Assembly (NCBI GenBank): GCA_030704615.1
Contig: CM060732.1
Location: 52,681,053 to 52,745,052 of the forward strand
DNA: 64,000 nucleotides
Reading direction: 5' to 3'
Source of the DNA: Takakia lepidozioides
Taxonomy: Eukaryota > Streptophyta > Takakiopsida > Takakiales > Takakiaceae
Within the stretch, counting starts at the first letter, position 1. Each line of letters starts with the position of its first letter. The notes below the pieces were generated by a model that was not told the origin of the DNA, ran no database searches, and saw nothing but the letters and a program-made list of their open reading frames with translations. The translations under genes and the position numbers were made by a program. Positions 11,751 to 21,859 of the stretch are shown piece after piece.

Positions 11751-12977
11751 ATGGCGGAGTCCCTTGCTCATACAATCTCCTCCAGACACCTTGATTCGGG
11801 AGTCGTGTCTTGCAACTACCATGCTATTGCCAACAGGAGGATCAAGCTGGTGCCACCGAATGTGACTGGGCTACAAAGGCTAGGGTCGACACACCTTTGG
11901 ATCTCAAAACCAGTGCCCACCCCCCTCAGCACCGATAAAGGGTTCGTGGCGCCTTCCGCCATCACTACAACAGAAAGGGAAACTAGCAAGCGTGACGACC
12001 AGTGGCTGCTCGGCCGCCTCCGTAATATATCCTTCGCTGCCGAAGACCGAAGTGAAATGCATGCCATGATCAGTATCCAAAGAGACAATTGGAACAAACT
12101 CTGCCACACAACAGTGACTATGACCACCATCGCCGCCGCAATGCTAGCCTCCATGAATGGAGGAGAGGCCATCAGCATGTCTTTGGCAGCGTTCCTTCTC
12201 AATGGAGGTACCGCTGGATTCGTGCTATTCATGAACAAGTTTCAACCTTCGCAGCTTGCAGAGGATCAGCGAACAGCGGCTCGCTTCTTCAAAATGCTGG
12301 CTAAGGATATAAAGGCGACTTTAAGGATAGAACCACGACTGCGAGAGGACGCGCAGCTGTATCTGGAGGCGAAGGTAGCCCGGCTTCAGGCCCTGCATAA
12401 GGCATTCCCTCTTCCTTTGACACCCGACGGCCTGGAGAAATTCCCGCAAACAGTAAAACCCTGCCCCGAAGTGGATCTGACAAAACCTGAAATCCCTCCG
12501 AATCACAGTAATGCGTGGACAGAGTGCGTTTCCGACGACCTCAGACACACTGTAGAGAAAGCGAAGAAATCGGACATTGAAGAATATATCGGCCGAGCCA
12601 AGAAAAGGGAGCGTGACAACAAAAGGTTCGCCATTGCAGCCCCCTCCTTAACAGCTACTGCAGCTCTTTTCTGCATACTTCACTGCATCCCAGGACTTCA
12701 TATGTCATGCATTGCTGCAGCCTGTAGCATTCTCGCCATGTTTGCAAACACATTCTCTCAAGCGAGGCAGATCGGAATCGAGATGTATCGCATCTGCGCT
12801 GGACCGTGTTATGCCGATATGGACTGTAGCTCCACACAAAGAACACATCGGCTGCCTGTTGATCAACGTGAGGATGGAGCAATCTTCCACCACAAAATTG
12901 CGAGTCTGCAGCTGGGACGCAGAGACCGAATACCTTTGGTGGGTGTGGAAGATAGCGGGGAGATCTGCTACAGCTAG
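11751..12977 (+). CDS. F-box protein At4g22030-like family protein, copy B
   Basis: Intact single-exon ORF of 408 codons and a clear paralogue of the gene at 2055-3398. The N-terminal leader is shorter and more diverged, but both begin MAESL. From AEDRSEMHA on, the two align nearly end to end, including EMHAMISIQRDNWNK, the hydrophobic block with SLAAFLLNGGTAG, the FKMLAKDI helix and the second hydrophobic pair ending near SILAMFANTFS. The C terminus has small indels relative to copy A (around residues 365-385). The function is unknown: the family name refers to an Arabidopsis annotation, and I do not see a canonical F-box. The hydrophobic pairs suggest membrane association (inference). Confidence 0.75.
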   Translation: MAESLAHTISSRHLDSGVVSCNYHAIANRRIKLVPPNVTGLQRLGSTHLWISKPVPTPLSTDKGFVAPSAITTTERETSKRDDQWLLGRLRNISFAAEDRSEMHAMISIQRDNWNKLCHTTVTMTTIAAAMLASMNGGEAISMSLAAFLLNGGTAGFVLFMNKFQPSQLAEDQRTAARFFKMLAKDIKATLRIEPRLREDAQLYLEAKVARLQALHKAFPLPLTPDGLEKFPQTVKPCPEVDLTKPEIPPNHSNAWTECVSDDLRHTVEKAKKSDIEEYIGRAKKRERDNKRFAIAAPSLTATAALFCILHCIPGLHMSCIAAACSILAMFANTFSQARQIGIEMYRICAGPCYADMDCSSTQRTHRLPVDQREDGAIFHHKIASLQLGRRDRIPLVGVEDSGEICYS

Positions 12978-13389
12978 CTCTGATCTCTGTTGTCATGCAG
13001 TTACACAAAGTTTTATGCTGATCCATCTGCTCTCTGCCAAATGTATGTGCACAAATTTTGTTGGAGAAGGTATTGCAGATCACATCACAGGCTCAGTGTA
13101 GTGAGGAGGTAGTGAGAGGAAAACTCAACCTCTACCTCGGCCTTATTAGACCCGAGAACAAGGCTCACTCCTGCCTAAGGGAAGGGCGAGAAGATGACAG
13201 TATGCAGAGTGAGGTAATGAGGATTTGAACACAGAATCAAATACGACGGCATGGCACTATGTGCTTCCAATTGTTATGTTTCAGTGGTGGAACATACTTT
13301 ATAATCATATTTTTTTTCAATCCAAGATTGTCCATTTGTAAGATATGATTTCTGAATGTTTAATTAGAATAACCAATAAGGTTTCGGAT

Positions 13390-13475
13390 GAGGTAAGTTA
13401 CTCACAAGCCTTTTGGTTGAAAGTTGTATGAGGAGGTAAGTTACTCACAAGCCTTTTGGTTGAAAGTTGTATGAG
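13390..13475 (+). repeat. Tandem duplication, 43-bp unit x2
   Basis: A 43-bp unit starting GAGGTAAGTTACTCACAAGC is repeated directly with no intervening base and no difference that I see, implying a recent duplication. It lies in the spacer between gene copy B and retroelement X. Confidence 0.85.
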
Positions 13476-14137
13476 CCCCGATTCCTGCTCCCACTAATGA
13501 TTTTGTTCCTGGATAGCAACACCTCTAGGGGGCAAGTAGCAAGGGTAGAGTGTGCCTACTTAGAAAAGGGGATCTCACGGTAGAGGACTATGGATCCTTC
13601 AGGATGATTCTCCTGACTCATGTGCACAAAGTTCTTCCTGGTTTCTACAACATCTACACTAAACATGGAGCTCCATCCACGGGAGGTTGATATCATTGAT
13701 GTTACAAGCCCTAATGCTGGAAATGTGTCGCAGCCCTTTGCTTTGAGGGCAGGGGGTCGGGGCACAAGAGGGGCTACCCTGTGGTGGGAGCAGTGGCAAC
13801 AATAGGGACGGGGGCTGAAGCACCCTTGAGTGCCCAAGGCACTCAAGGAGGCGGAGGCGCTCACTAGGTGGAGCCCCACACATCGGGTTGCGGTGGGGGT
13901 GGTGCCACGAGGGGTGGTAGTAGCTTAGTGGGTCTTAGTGGGGGTGGCATAGGACTCACCATGGGGCGGAGACCTTGTGGTGGGAGTCGTGGGGAGTCTT
14001 GGGACTCATCACGGTCCAATGGGGCCGTGGTGGGTGGGCCAAGACTCACCGCGACTCATCACTGGGAATCGAGGGTCTTCGTGGTGCTTCGCCATAAAAT
14101 GACTGGGTTGTTTTCGAAACCCCCGCGGACAGTCATA
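13476..14137. other. G-rich spacer or outer part of retroelement X 5' LTR
   Basis: There is no gene. The stretch 13740-14050 is strongly G-rich on the plus strand, with repeated GTGGGGGTGG and GACTCA words. It may belong to the 5' LTR of element X, whose left border I could not place because no matching 3' LTR is left for comparison. Confidence 0.35.
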
Positions 14138-14450
14138 GAAGTATATATATGGAGTAGTAACCCCGAGAACGGTGCAAGCCCGTTGGTGACCAAAAACTAA
14201 TGACTAAGTGACAGAGCCACAAAGCGACCAAGATGTGGGGAGCTATTCCGGACTGCCAACAACCAAAGGGAATTTTCACTAGGCACGGAGCGAGCGAGGG
14301 TCTTGTGGAGGAGCAAAAGGGGGACCATTATGTCCCGGTGAGCAGCCGAAGCTCCGAGTTGGCCCGGCGGCCAGTTTGGGAGTTAGGCGCGCGCATGAAA
14401 GCGAGTAACTATAACTTGAAGGGGAGCTTACCGAAGTGAGGTGCGCGACA
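14138..14450 (+). repeat. Inner part of X 5' LTR
   Basis: This ends in CA directly before the primer-binding site, as an LTR should. A TATATATATGGAG word at about 14142 could be the LTR promoter. The final 24 bases (ACCGAAGTGAGGTGCGCGACA) recur before the gag of X2 near 27057-27077. The left limit is arbitrary because the true LTR start is not visible. Confidence 0.45.
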
Positions 14451-14452
14451 CT

Positions 14453-14464
14453 TGGTATCAGAGC
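14453..14464 (+). promoter_or_regulatory. Primer-binding site, initiator tRNA-Met type
   Basis: TGGTATCAGAGC is the standard complement of the 3' end of plant initiator tRNA-Met used by many plant LTR elements. It lies two bases after the LTR end. The same 12-mer occurs in X2 at 27080-27091. Confidence 0.85.
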
Positions 14465-14580
14465 CTAGAGTTCAGTACGCGATTGTCCTTGAGATCGGCC
14501 TCATCATAGGATCGGACGAGACAAAGCGAAAGCGGAACGGCCCGAAAGATGATGATCCTGGTGAGCCTGGTGGGGGCGAC

Positions 14581-15545
14581 ATGTCACCGAAGCGGCAATT
14601 GGAAGAAGCGATTCATGTTTCTGAAAGCGAGGCCGCTCAAGAACGGGAGGAATTTTGGGAGTCGGAGCCCGAGGACTTCCCCGAGGCTCCGCGGACACCT
14701 TCGAGGGCGTCCGAAATCGGAAGGCACTCACCACCTGGTTCTTGGAGCTGAAGCAGTACTTCCGGGCAGCCAAGTTCAGTGACGAGGATCAGGTGGAAGT
14801 GGCTCCCACTTATTTGAGGGGCTATGCTCAACAATGGTGGCAGAAATGCCTTCATGACCAAGGTCCAAACCCAGAAACCTTGAGCTAGAGTGGGTTCAAG
14901 GAACTTATGAAAAGACAGTTTGTGCCCATCAACGCGTCTTGGCTCGCCCGGGACAAGATGAGGAATTTGAAGCAAACGGATGACATTCAAGGATATGTTC
15001 AGGCTTTCAATGTGCTGTTGCTCGAAGTCACGAATATAGCGGAACCAGAATTGGTCTTCAACTTTGTGGTGGGCAGCTAGGTGGAAGTTGGAGGAGAAAC
15101 CAGATAAGACTTTGAACGAGGCAATTGAAAAGGCTGAATGTTTCTCGGATGTCCCTAGGGGCGAAAGACAAGGCTGTACGGAGCTGAACCACAAGAAGGC
15201 ACGGCGGGAAGGTGACTCCTTCCGACCAGAAAAGAAGTGGGATAGGCCACGCGGCGACAATGGCACATGGAAATCGAAGGGAGGGCCTTCACACGTCAAG
15301 GCGGCACCCGGTGCTTAAAAAAAAACATCAGGTGTGGCGGCTTATGGCGGACAGAATGCGACCTTCGATGGAGTGTACTTTAATTGCGGGGAGCCCGGGC
15401 ACATGGCCAAGAAGTGCGCAAAACCCCGACAATTGAACGTGACTCGGGCGACCATGGAGCTGTCCGAAGAGTCCATCATCCGCTTGGTGGAAGCGGTGGT
15501 CGCCAAGACTTGCAAGGTAGACAACTACTCTTGTGAGTTGTATTA
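14581..15545 (+). pseudogene. X gag (capsid and zinc knuckle), broken
   Basis: The capsid domain is visible around 14700-14960 (YLRGYAQQWWQK) and the CCHC zinc knuckle at about 15376-15420 (FNCGEPGHMAKKC). Compared with X2, about 150 bp is missing between the acidic leader and the capsid (near 14690). There is a stop at 14886-14888 where X2 has TGG. Further frameshifts fall around 15080 and 15320. It cannot be translated as one protein. Confidence 0.85.
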
Positions 15546-15589
15546 AGATAGTAGTGTCTTGCGTAAAGGGAGTCAGTTAATGTTCGTGA

Positions 15590-16046
15590 GTGGGATAATT
15601 TCCGGAACTAAAGTGTCGTTGTAGGTGGACACAAGAGCGTCGCACTCCTTCATGACACCGGCAACGGCTCGGAAGCTGGGGCTCCCGACAAGTGATGTGG
15701 GGGCCTCTATTGAAGTGCGTTCTGCCAAAAGAGAACCACAACTGGCGATGAGGTTTGGCGTTCGATGTTCTTCTTCAACTCGGGAATTGGGATGGAAGTG
15801 AGAACTTCATCATTTGCGAGATCGATGGAGTGGATCTCATTTTGGGGATGACCTTTTTGAGCAAATCCGGAGCGGTTATAGATGGCCGCAAGAGAATAGT
15901 CACGCTACCGTGTGGGAATAATGGCGAAGTTTTACGGGTGTTGGAAACGCCCAATCGAGTGGGAGGGTGAATAAACTTGCTGTCAGCAAAGGAGTGGGCC
16001 GTGGAGGAGCCACACGAACCCCATTTTTGCTTTACGTAAGACAAGT
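15590..16046 (+). pseudogene. X protease region, inactivated
   Basis: The aspartic protease active-site triad D-T-G is replaced by D-T-R (VDTRASHSFM at about 15628-15657). The flap and C-terminal part, with IDGVDLILGMTFL, follow at 15755-15880. Frameshifts separate the two. The ORF at 15967 runs up to the CACTA insertion at 16047 and resumes in the same frame beyond it. Confidence 0.75.
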
Positions 16047-16894
16047 CACTACAACAGATTGCGGTAGTTATAACTGCCAAACCGTGGTAGTCATGGTTTT
16101 CTTGACTTTGACCATGACTGTACCATGTTTTTATATAAAATTGACCTCCCGCAATCGTTCATACGACTGTAGTCATACGAACGACTATCTAAGTAGTCGT
16201 CTGTATGACTACATGGCTCCGGAATGGGCGGAAGGTTGGTCAACGGCAATTGACCAGATTTAGCTCACCATTCATAGTCATTTCCATTACTACAGTGTAC
16301 ATGGATGAGGTTACATAGTCATGATGACTACTGGGGATTTTGTAATTTGGTGTGTATAATACAATTAAAACATCAAATAATCATATGAATGACTAATGGG
16401 TGTATTGGTTAGCAGGTAGTGAACTATAACTCTTATAGTAAAGAGGTTGCAGGTTCAAACTCCTATAAGTATAATCAAATGGATAAGATGGCCCTAGGGT
16501 TAATAGGTGAGCAAGGGATAGCACGTGGTACCCTAGATGGGTTGCCACGTGATTTTTTCATTATTATAAAATGCATTATGCCACGTGGCACAATGCGGTG
16601 CGACGCGGCGTCTGACATATCTTTTTAATTTTTTTAGTTTTTTAATTTAATTTAAAAAATTTAATCAATTGCGCCTCGCCACGTGGCGCGGCAGCGGCGA
16701 CTGCAGTATGGTATATATGACTGCAATGAGATATATCACTTGGTTCATCTGACTGTAGTCATCCGGACCGTACCATCATGTACTCATTGTATTCACTTGG
16801 TTTGCACGACTTACAGTCATAGAAGTCATATGTACCGTTTATGACTATAGAATAGTCATATATACAGTCATAAATACCGTGATCTGTTGTAGTG
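16047..16894. mobile_element. CACTA-type non-autonomous DNA transposon in X
   Basis: The ends are CACTACAACAGATTGCGGTA and its inverted partner TACCGTGATCTGTTGTAGTG (18 of 20 paired). They are flanked by the 3-bp direct duplication AGT (16044-16046 and 16895-16897), exactly the CACTA pattern. Dispersed GTAGTCAT/ATGACTA words near both ends resemble subterminal transposase-binding repeats. There is no transposase. Removing 851 bp (element plus one TSD) rejoins the host ORF in frame, so the insertion came after X was coding. Confidence 0.9.
16405..16478 (+). other. tRNA-like internal promoter boxes in the CACTA element
   Basis: TTGGTTAGCAGGTAG resembles an A box and GCAGGTTCAAACTCC about 40 bases later resembles a B box (GGTTCRANNCC). 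This could be a tRNA-derived SINE fragment or a decayed tRNA. No full cloverleaf is evident to me. Confidence 0.3.
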
Positions 16895-16897
16895 AGT

Positions 16898-18150
16898 GGA
16901 AGGAAAAGTCGATATGGAGCCGAGCCCAGATTGGATCAAGGAGATCTTGGAGAAATATCAGGATGTGATGCCGGAGGATTTACCAAGCGGCTTATCACCG
17001 CGAAGAGGAGTTGACCACAAGATAGAGGTGATACCGGGATCGGAGCCGCCTTCCAAGGCGCCCTACCGGTTGAGCCACAGAGAGTTGGTCGAGCTGAAGG
17101 CCCAGCTCAAGGTTCTAATGTCAAAAGGGTACATCCGGCCGAGTAAGTCACCATACGGAGCCCCGGTGCTATTCGCAAACAAGAAGGATGGGATGTTGCG
17201 GATGTGTCAATTACAGGGCTCTGAATAAGATGACTATAAAAAACCGGTATCTTTTGTCAAGGATCGACGACCTCCTCGGTCGGTTGGCAGGAGCAAAGTA
17301 TTTCAGCCGGATCGATTTACGCTCGGGTTACCATCAAATCCGAGTGGCGGAAGGAGATGAGGAGAAGATTGCGTGCAAGACAAGATATGGTTCATATCAG
17401 TGTTGGACTGGTATCAAGTTTTTTACATACCAGACTGCTCCAAACGCATCACAAAACTTTCATACCAGTCTGGTCTATATAATAGTGGATGTATTTTTTT
17501 CCACATACTGGTATGAATATGAGTATCATGACTACAATACCAGCTGGTATGAGATATCAACTCTGGTATCATTCCAAAGCCATCTTGAGCTACAAATGTG
17601 TCAAATGGCAAGTATTAAGTGAAAACAAATAAAATATATATAAAGAAATAAATATACTTAAGTACAAATATATAGGCAGATGTACACATAAATTACTTCA
17701 GTATACATACCAGAGTAAATTAGGAAGAAGGTGGGGGAGTACTGGTATTGTGGCTGGTATGAAAGATTTGATACCAGCCTGGTCTGGTATATGACCAAGT
17801 ACTCTCCCAAATGATACCAGACTGGTCTGGTATCTAATACCAGTGCATATACCAGTATTATATATCAGTCCTTCACCTATATATCAGTTCAACACTGGTT
17901 CATATGAGTTCTTGGTGATGTCTTTTGGGCTCACTAACACACCCGCGACCTTTAACACGCTAATGAACAGCCTTTTCCAGGAGTCGTTGGACGACTTTGT
18001 GATCGTGTACATCGACGACATCTTGGTGTACTCGAAAACAAAGGAAGAGCACCTGGAGCACCTAAAAAGGGTGTTCCAAAAATTGCAGGAATGGAAGCTG
18101 TATGCCAAAGCTTCAAAGTGCAATTCGGGATCACAAAAGTGGAGTTCCTA
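16898..18150 (+). pseudogene. X reverse transcriptase, broken and interrupted
   Basis: The RT palm is clear, with RIDLRSGYHQIRVAEGDEEK before the hAT insertion and VIVYIDDILVYSKTKEEH (catalytic YIDD) after it. A 2-base deletion near 17200 shifts the frame in the region reading MCVNYRALNK in related elements. The 500-bp hAT element splits the domain at 17398-17897; taking out 508 bp restores the frame. The thumb ends near 18150 with another frameshift. Confidence 0.88.
17398..17897. mobile_element. hAT-type MITE in X reverse transcriptase
   Basis: The termini CAGTGTTGGACTGGTATC and its inverted partner (reading CAGTGTTGAACTGATATA) pair at 15 of 18 positions. They are flanked by a perfect 8-bp duplication, GTTCATAT (17390-17397 and 17898-17905), as in hAT elements. 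Many CTGGTAT/ATACCAG words crowd both subterminal regions, consistent with transposase-binding sites. There is no transposase gene, so the element depends on a source elsewhere. Confidence 0.92.
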
Positions 18151-18326
18151 GGGCATATGATTACACAGAATGGGATCAAATTGAATGACAGAAATGTGAG
18201 GGCGATCTTGGACTAGGAGCCTCCGACTTCGGTCCCGGGAGTGCGATCCTCCCTAGGATTCGCCTCCTATTACCGAAAGTATGTGAGAAATTTTGCCAAA
18301 ATCGCGAGGCCGCTGTCGGACCTTTT

Positions 18327-18770
18327 GTGGAAGTCAAAGGTATGGGTATGGAACACCTTTTGTGGCAAGCTTTTGCCGAGTTGAAGCAGCAGATGGCGGA
18401 AGCTCCAGTCCTGAATATCCCGGAGTTCGATCGTCCATTTGAGATTCATACAGATGGGTCGGACTTCGCAATTGGGGGTGTGCTCATGCAGGATGGACGT
18501 CTAGTGGCTTACAAAAGTAAGAAACTGCATGAAGTGGAGCGACGGTGGCCTACGCACGAGAAAGAAATAAAGACGGTGGTGAATTGCCTTGAGCTTTGGC
18601 GACACTATGTTGGTTCTAACCCGGTGAAGTATTTTGTCACGCAACCTAAGTTGTCCCCAAAACAACTTAGGAGGTAAGACATTTTGGCAGTGTTCGACGT
18701 GGATATCCAGTACAAACCGAGATGGGACAATGTGGTGGCCGATGCTTTAAGTAGAAAGCAGCAGCTCATG
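18327..18770 (+). pseudogene. X RNase H domain
   Basis: HTDGSDFAIGGVLMQDG carries the first catalytic Asp, and VADALSRKQQ marks the domain end. A stop (TAA at 18675-18677) splits it. Upstream, the connection to RT (about 18150-18320) has a TAG at 18214 where Trp or Gln is expected. Confidence 0.8.
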
Positions 18771-18989
18771 TTGGTATACAAGGGCGAGACGGCGCCCCAA
18801 AGAAAGATCCGGAAGGCTTACCGGAAGGATGAGATGGCGAAGTCCGTGATGCGGGACTTGAAGATGGGGGTTAAATCGCAGTTCCACTTGCACAATGGAC
18901 TGCTCCGGTACAAGCAAAGGCGCCTCTACGTGCCGAAGGGAGGGATCAGGGATAGTCTCTTGAGATAATGTCACGATGGCCCGCTTGCG

Positions 18990-20108
18990 GGCTACGGCGG
19001 AGCCAAGCGCATCGCGGCACTCTTGAAGAAAGAGTATTTATGGCCTAAACTGACGAAGGAGGCCGAGGAGTATGTCAAGACATGCACCACGTACCAACAA
19101 AACCGGAGCGAGTACAAAAAGCAAGCGGGGCTGTTACAACCCTTGCCGATTCCAGAGGGGTATTGGGAAAGTGTCTTGATGGATTTCATGACTGTTATGC
19201 CGCTATCAAAAGGATTCGATGGAATCATGGTGGTGGTAGATAGGTTCAGTAAAATGGACCATTTTCTCCCCACTAAGGAGACTGCAACGGCGTAGGACAC
19301 GGGGCGACTTTACTTCGCCCACGTCTTCAAGCATCATGGACTTCCAAATGATATTGTCTCGGACCGCGATCCAAAGTTTACAAGTAAATTTTGGAGGGCA
19401 CTTTGGAATAAAATGGGGACGAGACTCAAGATGAGCACCGCCTTCCGACCTACGACGGATGGCCAAACGGAAAGAGTAAATTTCGTGGTGAAGCAGATCT
19501 TGCGGAATTATGTGTCGGCAAACCAATCAGACTGGGTGGAGCACTTGGATGCGGCAAAGTTCTGTTATAATAACACAAAACACTTCGCAACGGGAGTTTC
19601 CCCTTTCGTATTGGTCTATGGAAAGGCACCTCTAGTGCCGACAAGTTGGGTCGCCCAGGACGTTGAGGAACCGGCAGCAGCAGCGGTGCTGGAAGAATGC
19701 GAGCGTTTGTTAAAGCTCGCAAAGTACAACATTGCCAAAGCTAGGAAACGGTATGAACGGCAGGCGAATCGGAAGCGGAGGGAAATTAAGTTTGAGGCAG
19801 GCACGGAGGTTTGGTTGAACATCAAGAATTTTTTACTACCTCCAGAAGTGAGTCCGAAGTTCGTACCTCCGTATGCAGGGCCATTTTGCATCCGGAAGGT
19901 TATGAATGAGGATGTGTATGAATTGGAGCTGCCGGCAAAGAGCAAGGTGCATCCGGTATTCCACGTCTCCATTTTGAAGCCTTACTTCAAAGATGAAGCG
20001 CGTCTGAATCGGCATCAAGTGTTGCGTCCGCCACCTGTGCTGTTGGATCATGAAAATGAACCTGAGTACGAGATAGAGGTTGTGCTTAAGTCGAGGAGGT
20101 GTTGGTAG
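18990..20108 (+). pseudogene. X integrase, broken
   Basis: The zinc-binding H2C2 region ends in YVKTCTTYQQNR. The catalytic core has VLMDFMTVM (first Asp), IVSDRDPKFTS (second Asp) and DGQTERVN (Glu). The C-terminal domain continues to HPVFHVSILKPYF and EPEYEIEVVL. A TAG at 19293-19295 interrupts the core. No chromodomain follows, because the element is truncated just after 20105. Confidence 0.85.
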
Positions 20109-20389
20109 TAGTGAGACGGACACAAAAAAGGCAGGAGGTTCTACTATATAGAGAAGGATGAAGAGAGTTGTTTGGGAAATAAAGAGAGTAGTGGTGAAAA
20201 TTCAGTAGAAAAAATAAAATAAAATGAGAGTTTTCTAAAGCGTTGTTTGAAAGAAGTTAGACAAAGTAGCAAAGACATGATGACAAGTATGAAAGTTACC
20301 GTAAGACATCAAAATAGCTTTATTGATGTCAATGCAAGAAACAATGAAGGTACTAGCTGACAAGTTCTAGTCTCAATTACTATCAGGAC

Positions 20390-21560
20390 ATGGTACTGGC
20401 CGGTCATGAGGAAATGCCTCAGAGATGATTTTTATCTTCCATGTATTCCACGGAGTTTTGGCAATGCTATTTCTTCTTTCTGCTAATTCTTTTGCACTTT
20501 TTCCATGAGATTGCATAACAATTTCGTACCTTTTGGCTGCATCTTGTTTCATTCTCTCAAGATATTCTCTTGCATCTACGTCAATCCCATTGAGATTTTG
20601 CCTTGAACTTTCAGCTATATAGCTCTGCTTTCTACAGTTGATTGTCTGCGTATAGTTGTATGCATGGAATCATGAACCTTTGCTTGTGCCTCAGCCAACC
20701 ACTCATCATTAAATGTGTCACCATGGAGAGTGCACATGTTGTTAAAACAATACATGCCCCCACAATGTCTGGAACCATCTCAAGGTTTACATCCATTCTC
20801 TTCAAAATTCTCAAACGCCCCTTGAGCAAGCCAAAACTCCTCTCTACACACATTGGTGCTACTCTGAATGAAATTCCAATGACACTCTTCTCTTGAAAGG
20901 CCATCTTTATGGCCCTGAATGGTGGAAACATCCATGGGCGTGCAGGATAAGCTGCATCTCCAACTAAAGCATATGGTGTCAATTTCCCGGCTTCACAAAA
21001 TTGTTGTACGACCCCATAAATTAGCGTCATGCATCGAACCAGCCCAACTTATATCATAATCCCAGAAAATACACTTGCTTGTAACCACCCTTGAAGCAAA
21101 AAGAATGAAACCCCTTTCGATTGTAGTAATCAGCAGCATGTAGGCGAGGAGCTATTATAAGAATATGTGAGCCATCCACAACACCCACCACAAATGGAAT
21201 GTCATGTAAAGCCTCAAAATCTTGTGTAATTTTTTCCATCATTGAGGTAGAAGGTCATTTTATATATAATTTCTTTAAAGATTTCTTGATAGCAATCATA
21301 AAATCTGACTCAATCTCTTGGCTTGTAGACAAACCCACACCATATAGGTCAGCTGTCATTCACATCCCATGTCCTGTAGCTAAGTTTGGAAATTCCGATT
21401 GCCACACGTGTCTCAAGGGAAATAGCATACATGAACCTCGTATTTGTTTTTTTGCATGGAAGAGACTACCATAGAGCAAATGTAATTGAAAGTTTCTCTG
21501 CTCATCCTCATGCAATTTTTGAACTCATGCATGTTGAAAGAACCCAACAAAGTCCTAAAA
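20390..21560 (-). pseudogene. PIF/Harbinger transposase relic
   Basis: Minus-strand fragments match a DDE_Tnp_4 transposase. FVVGVVDGSHI followed by YYNRKGFHS holds the first Asp (about 21130-21220). A degraded segment near 21010-21050 holds the second Asp. LVGDAAYPARPWM and CVERSFGLLKGRLRIL (catalytic Glu) lie in the ORF at 20632-21030. Downstream sequence to 20390 continues as a charged helical tail. Stops and frameshifts separate the parts. I found no convincing terminal repeats, and the partner Myb-like protein is absent. Confidence 0.8.
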
Positions 21561-21623
21561 TCTAGATATCAACTCATACTTCTAGCGCATTCAAAGTAGG
21601 ACTGAGGCGGCGGGTTGGAAACG

Positions 21624-21798
21624 TCGGGACGAGGCTGCTCCAGGACAAGCGGAGAGTGGTGCTAAGACGGTGGGGCCAGTGAGTTGCTGCTGCTCCAGGA
21701 GAAGCCGGAAGTGATGGACAGTGGGGCCCAGTGAGTTGTGGCTGCTGCTGCAGAATGAGCCCAGAGTGGTGCCTAGTGGCTGCTCCAAGACAAGTAGA
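21624..21798 (+). repeat. Degenerate minisatellite, about 50-60 bp unit
   Basis: Three imperfect units share GCTGCTCCAGGA, AGAGTGGTG and GTGGGGCCAGTGAGTT in the same order; a partial fourth (CTGCTCCAAGACAAG) closes the array. It lies just upstream of the Harbinger relic. Confidence 0.6.
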
Positions 21799-21859
21799 AT
21801 ATAGTGACGCCAGTACGCAATAGTTTGGAACGACAAAGTGTTATAGTGGCGCAAACGTT

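Larger units (their letters stand above)
14138..20108 (+). mobile_element. Ty3/gypsy LTR retrotransposon X, decayed, 3' truncated
   Basis: Domain order is gag, protease, RT, RNase H, integrase, which defines Ty3/gypsy. The 5' LTR end (…GCGCGACA at 14450) is followed by a primer-binding site for initiator tRNA-Met. Frameshifts and stops occur in every domain. Two younger DNA transposons sit inside (16047-16894 and 17398-17897). The element stops abruptly just after the integrase C terminus near 20105, with no polypurine tract or 3' LTR recognised. A partial second copy (gag only) is at 27055-28390. Confidence 0.9.
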
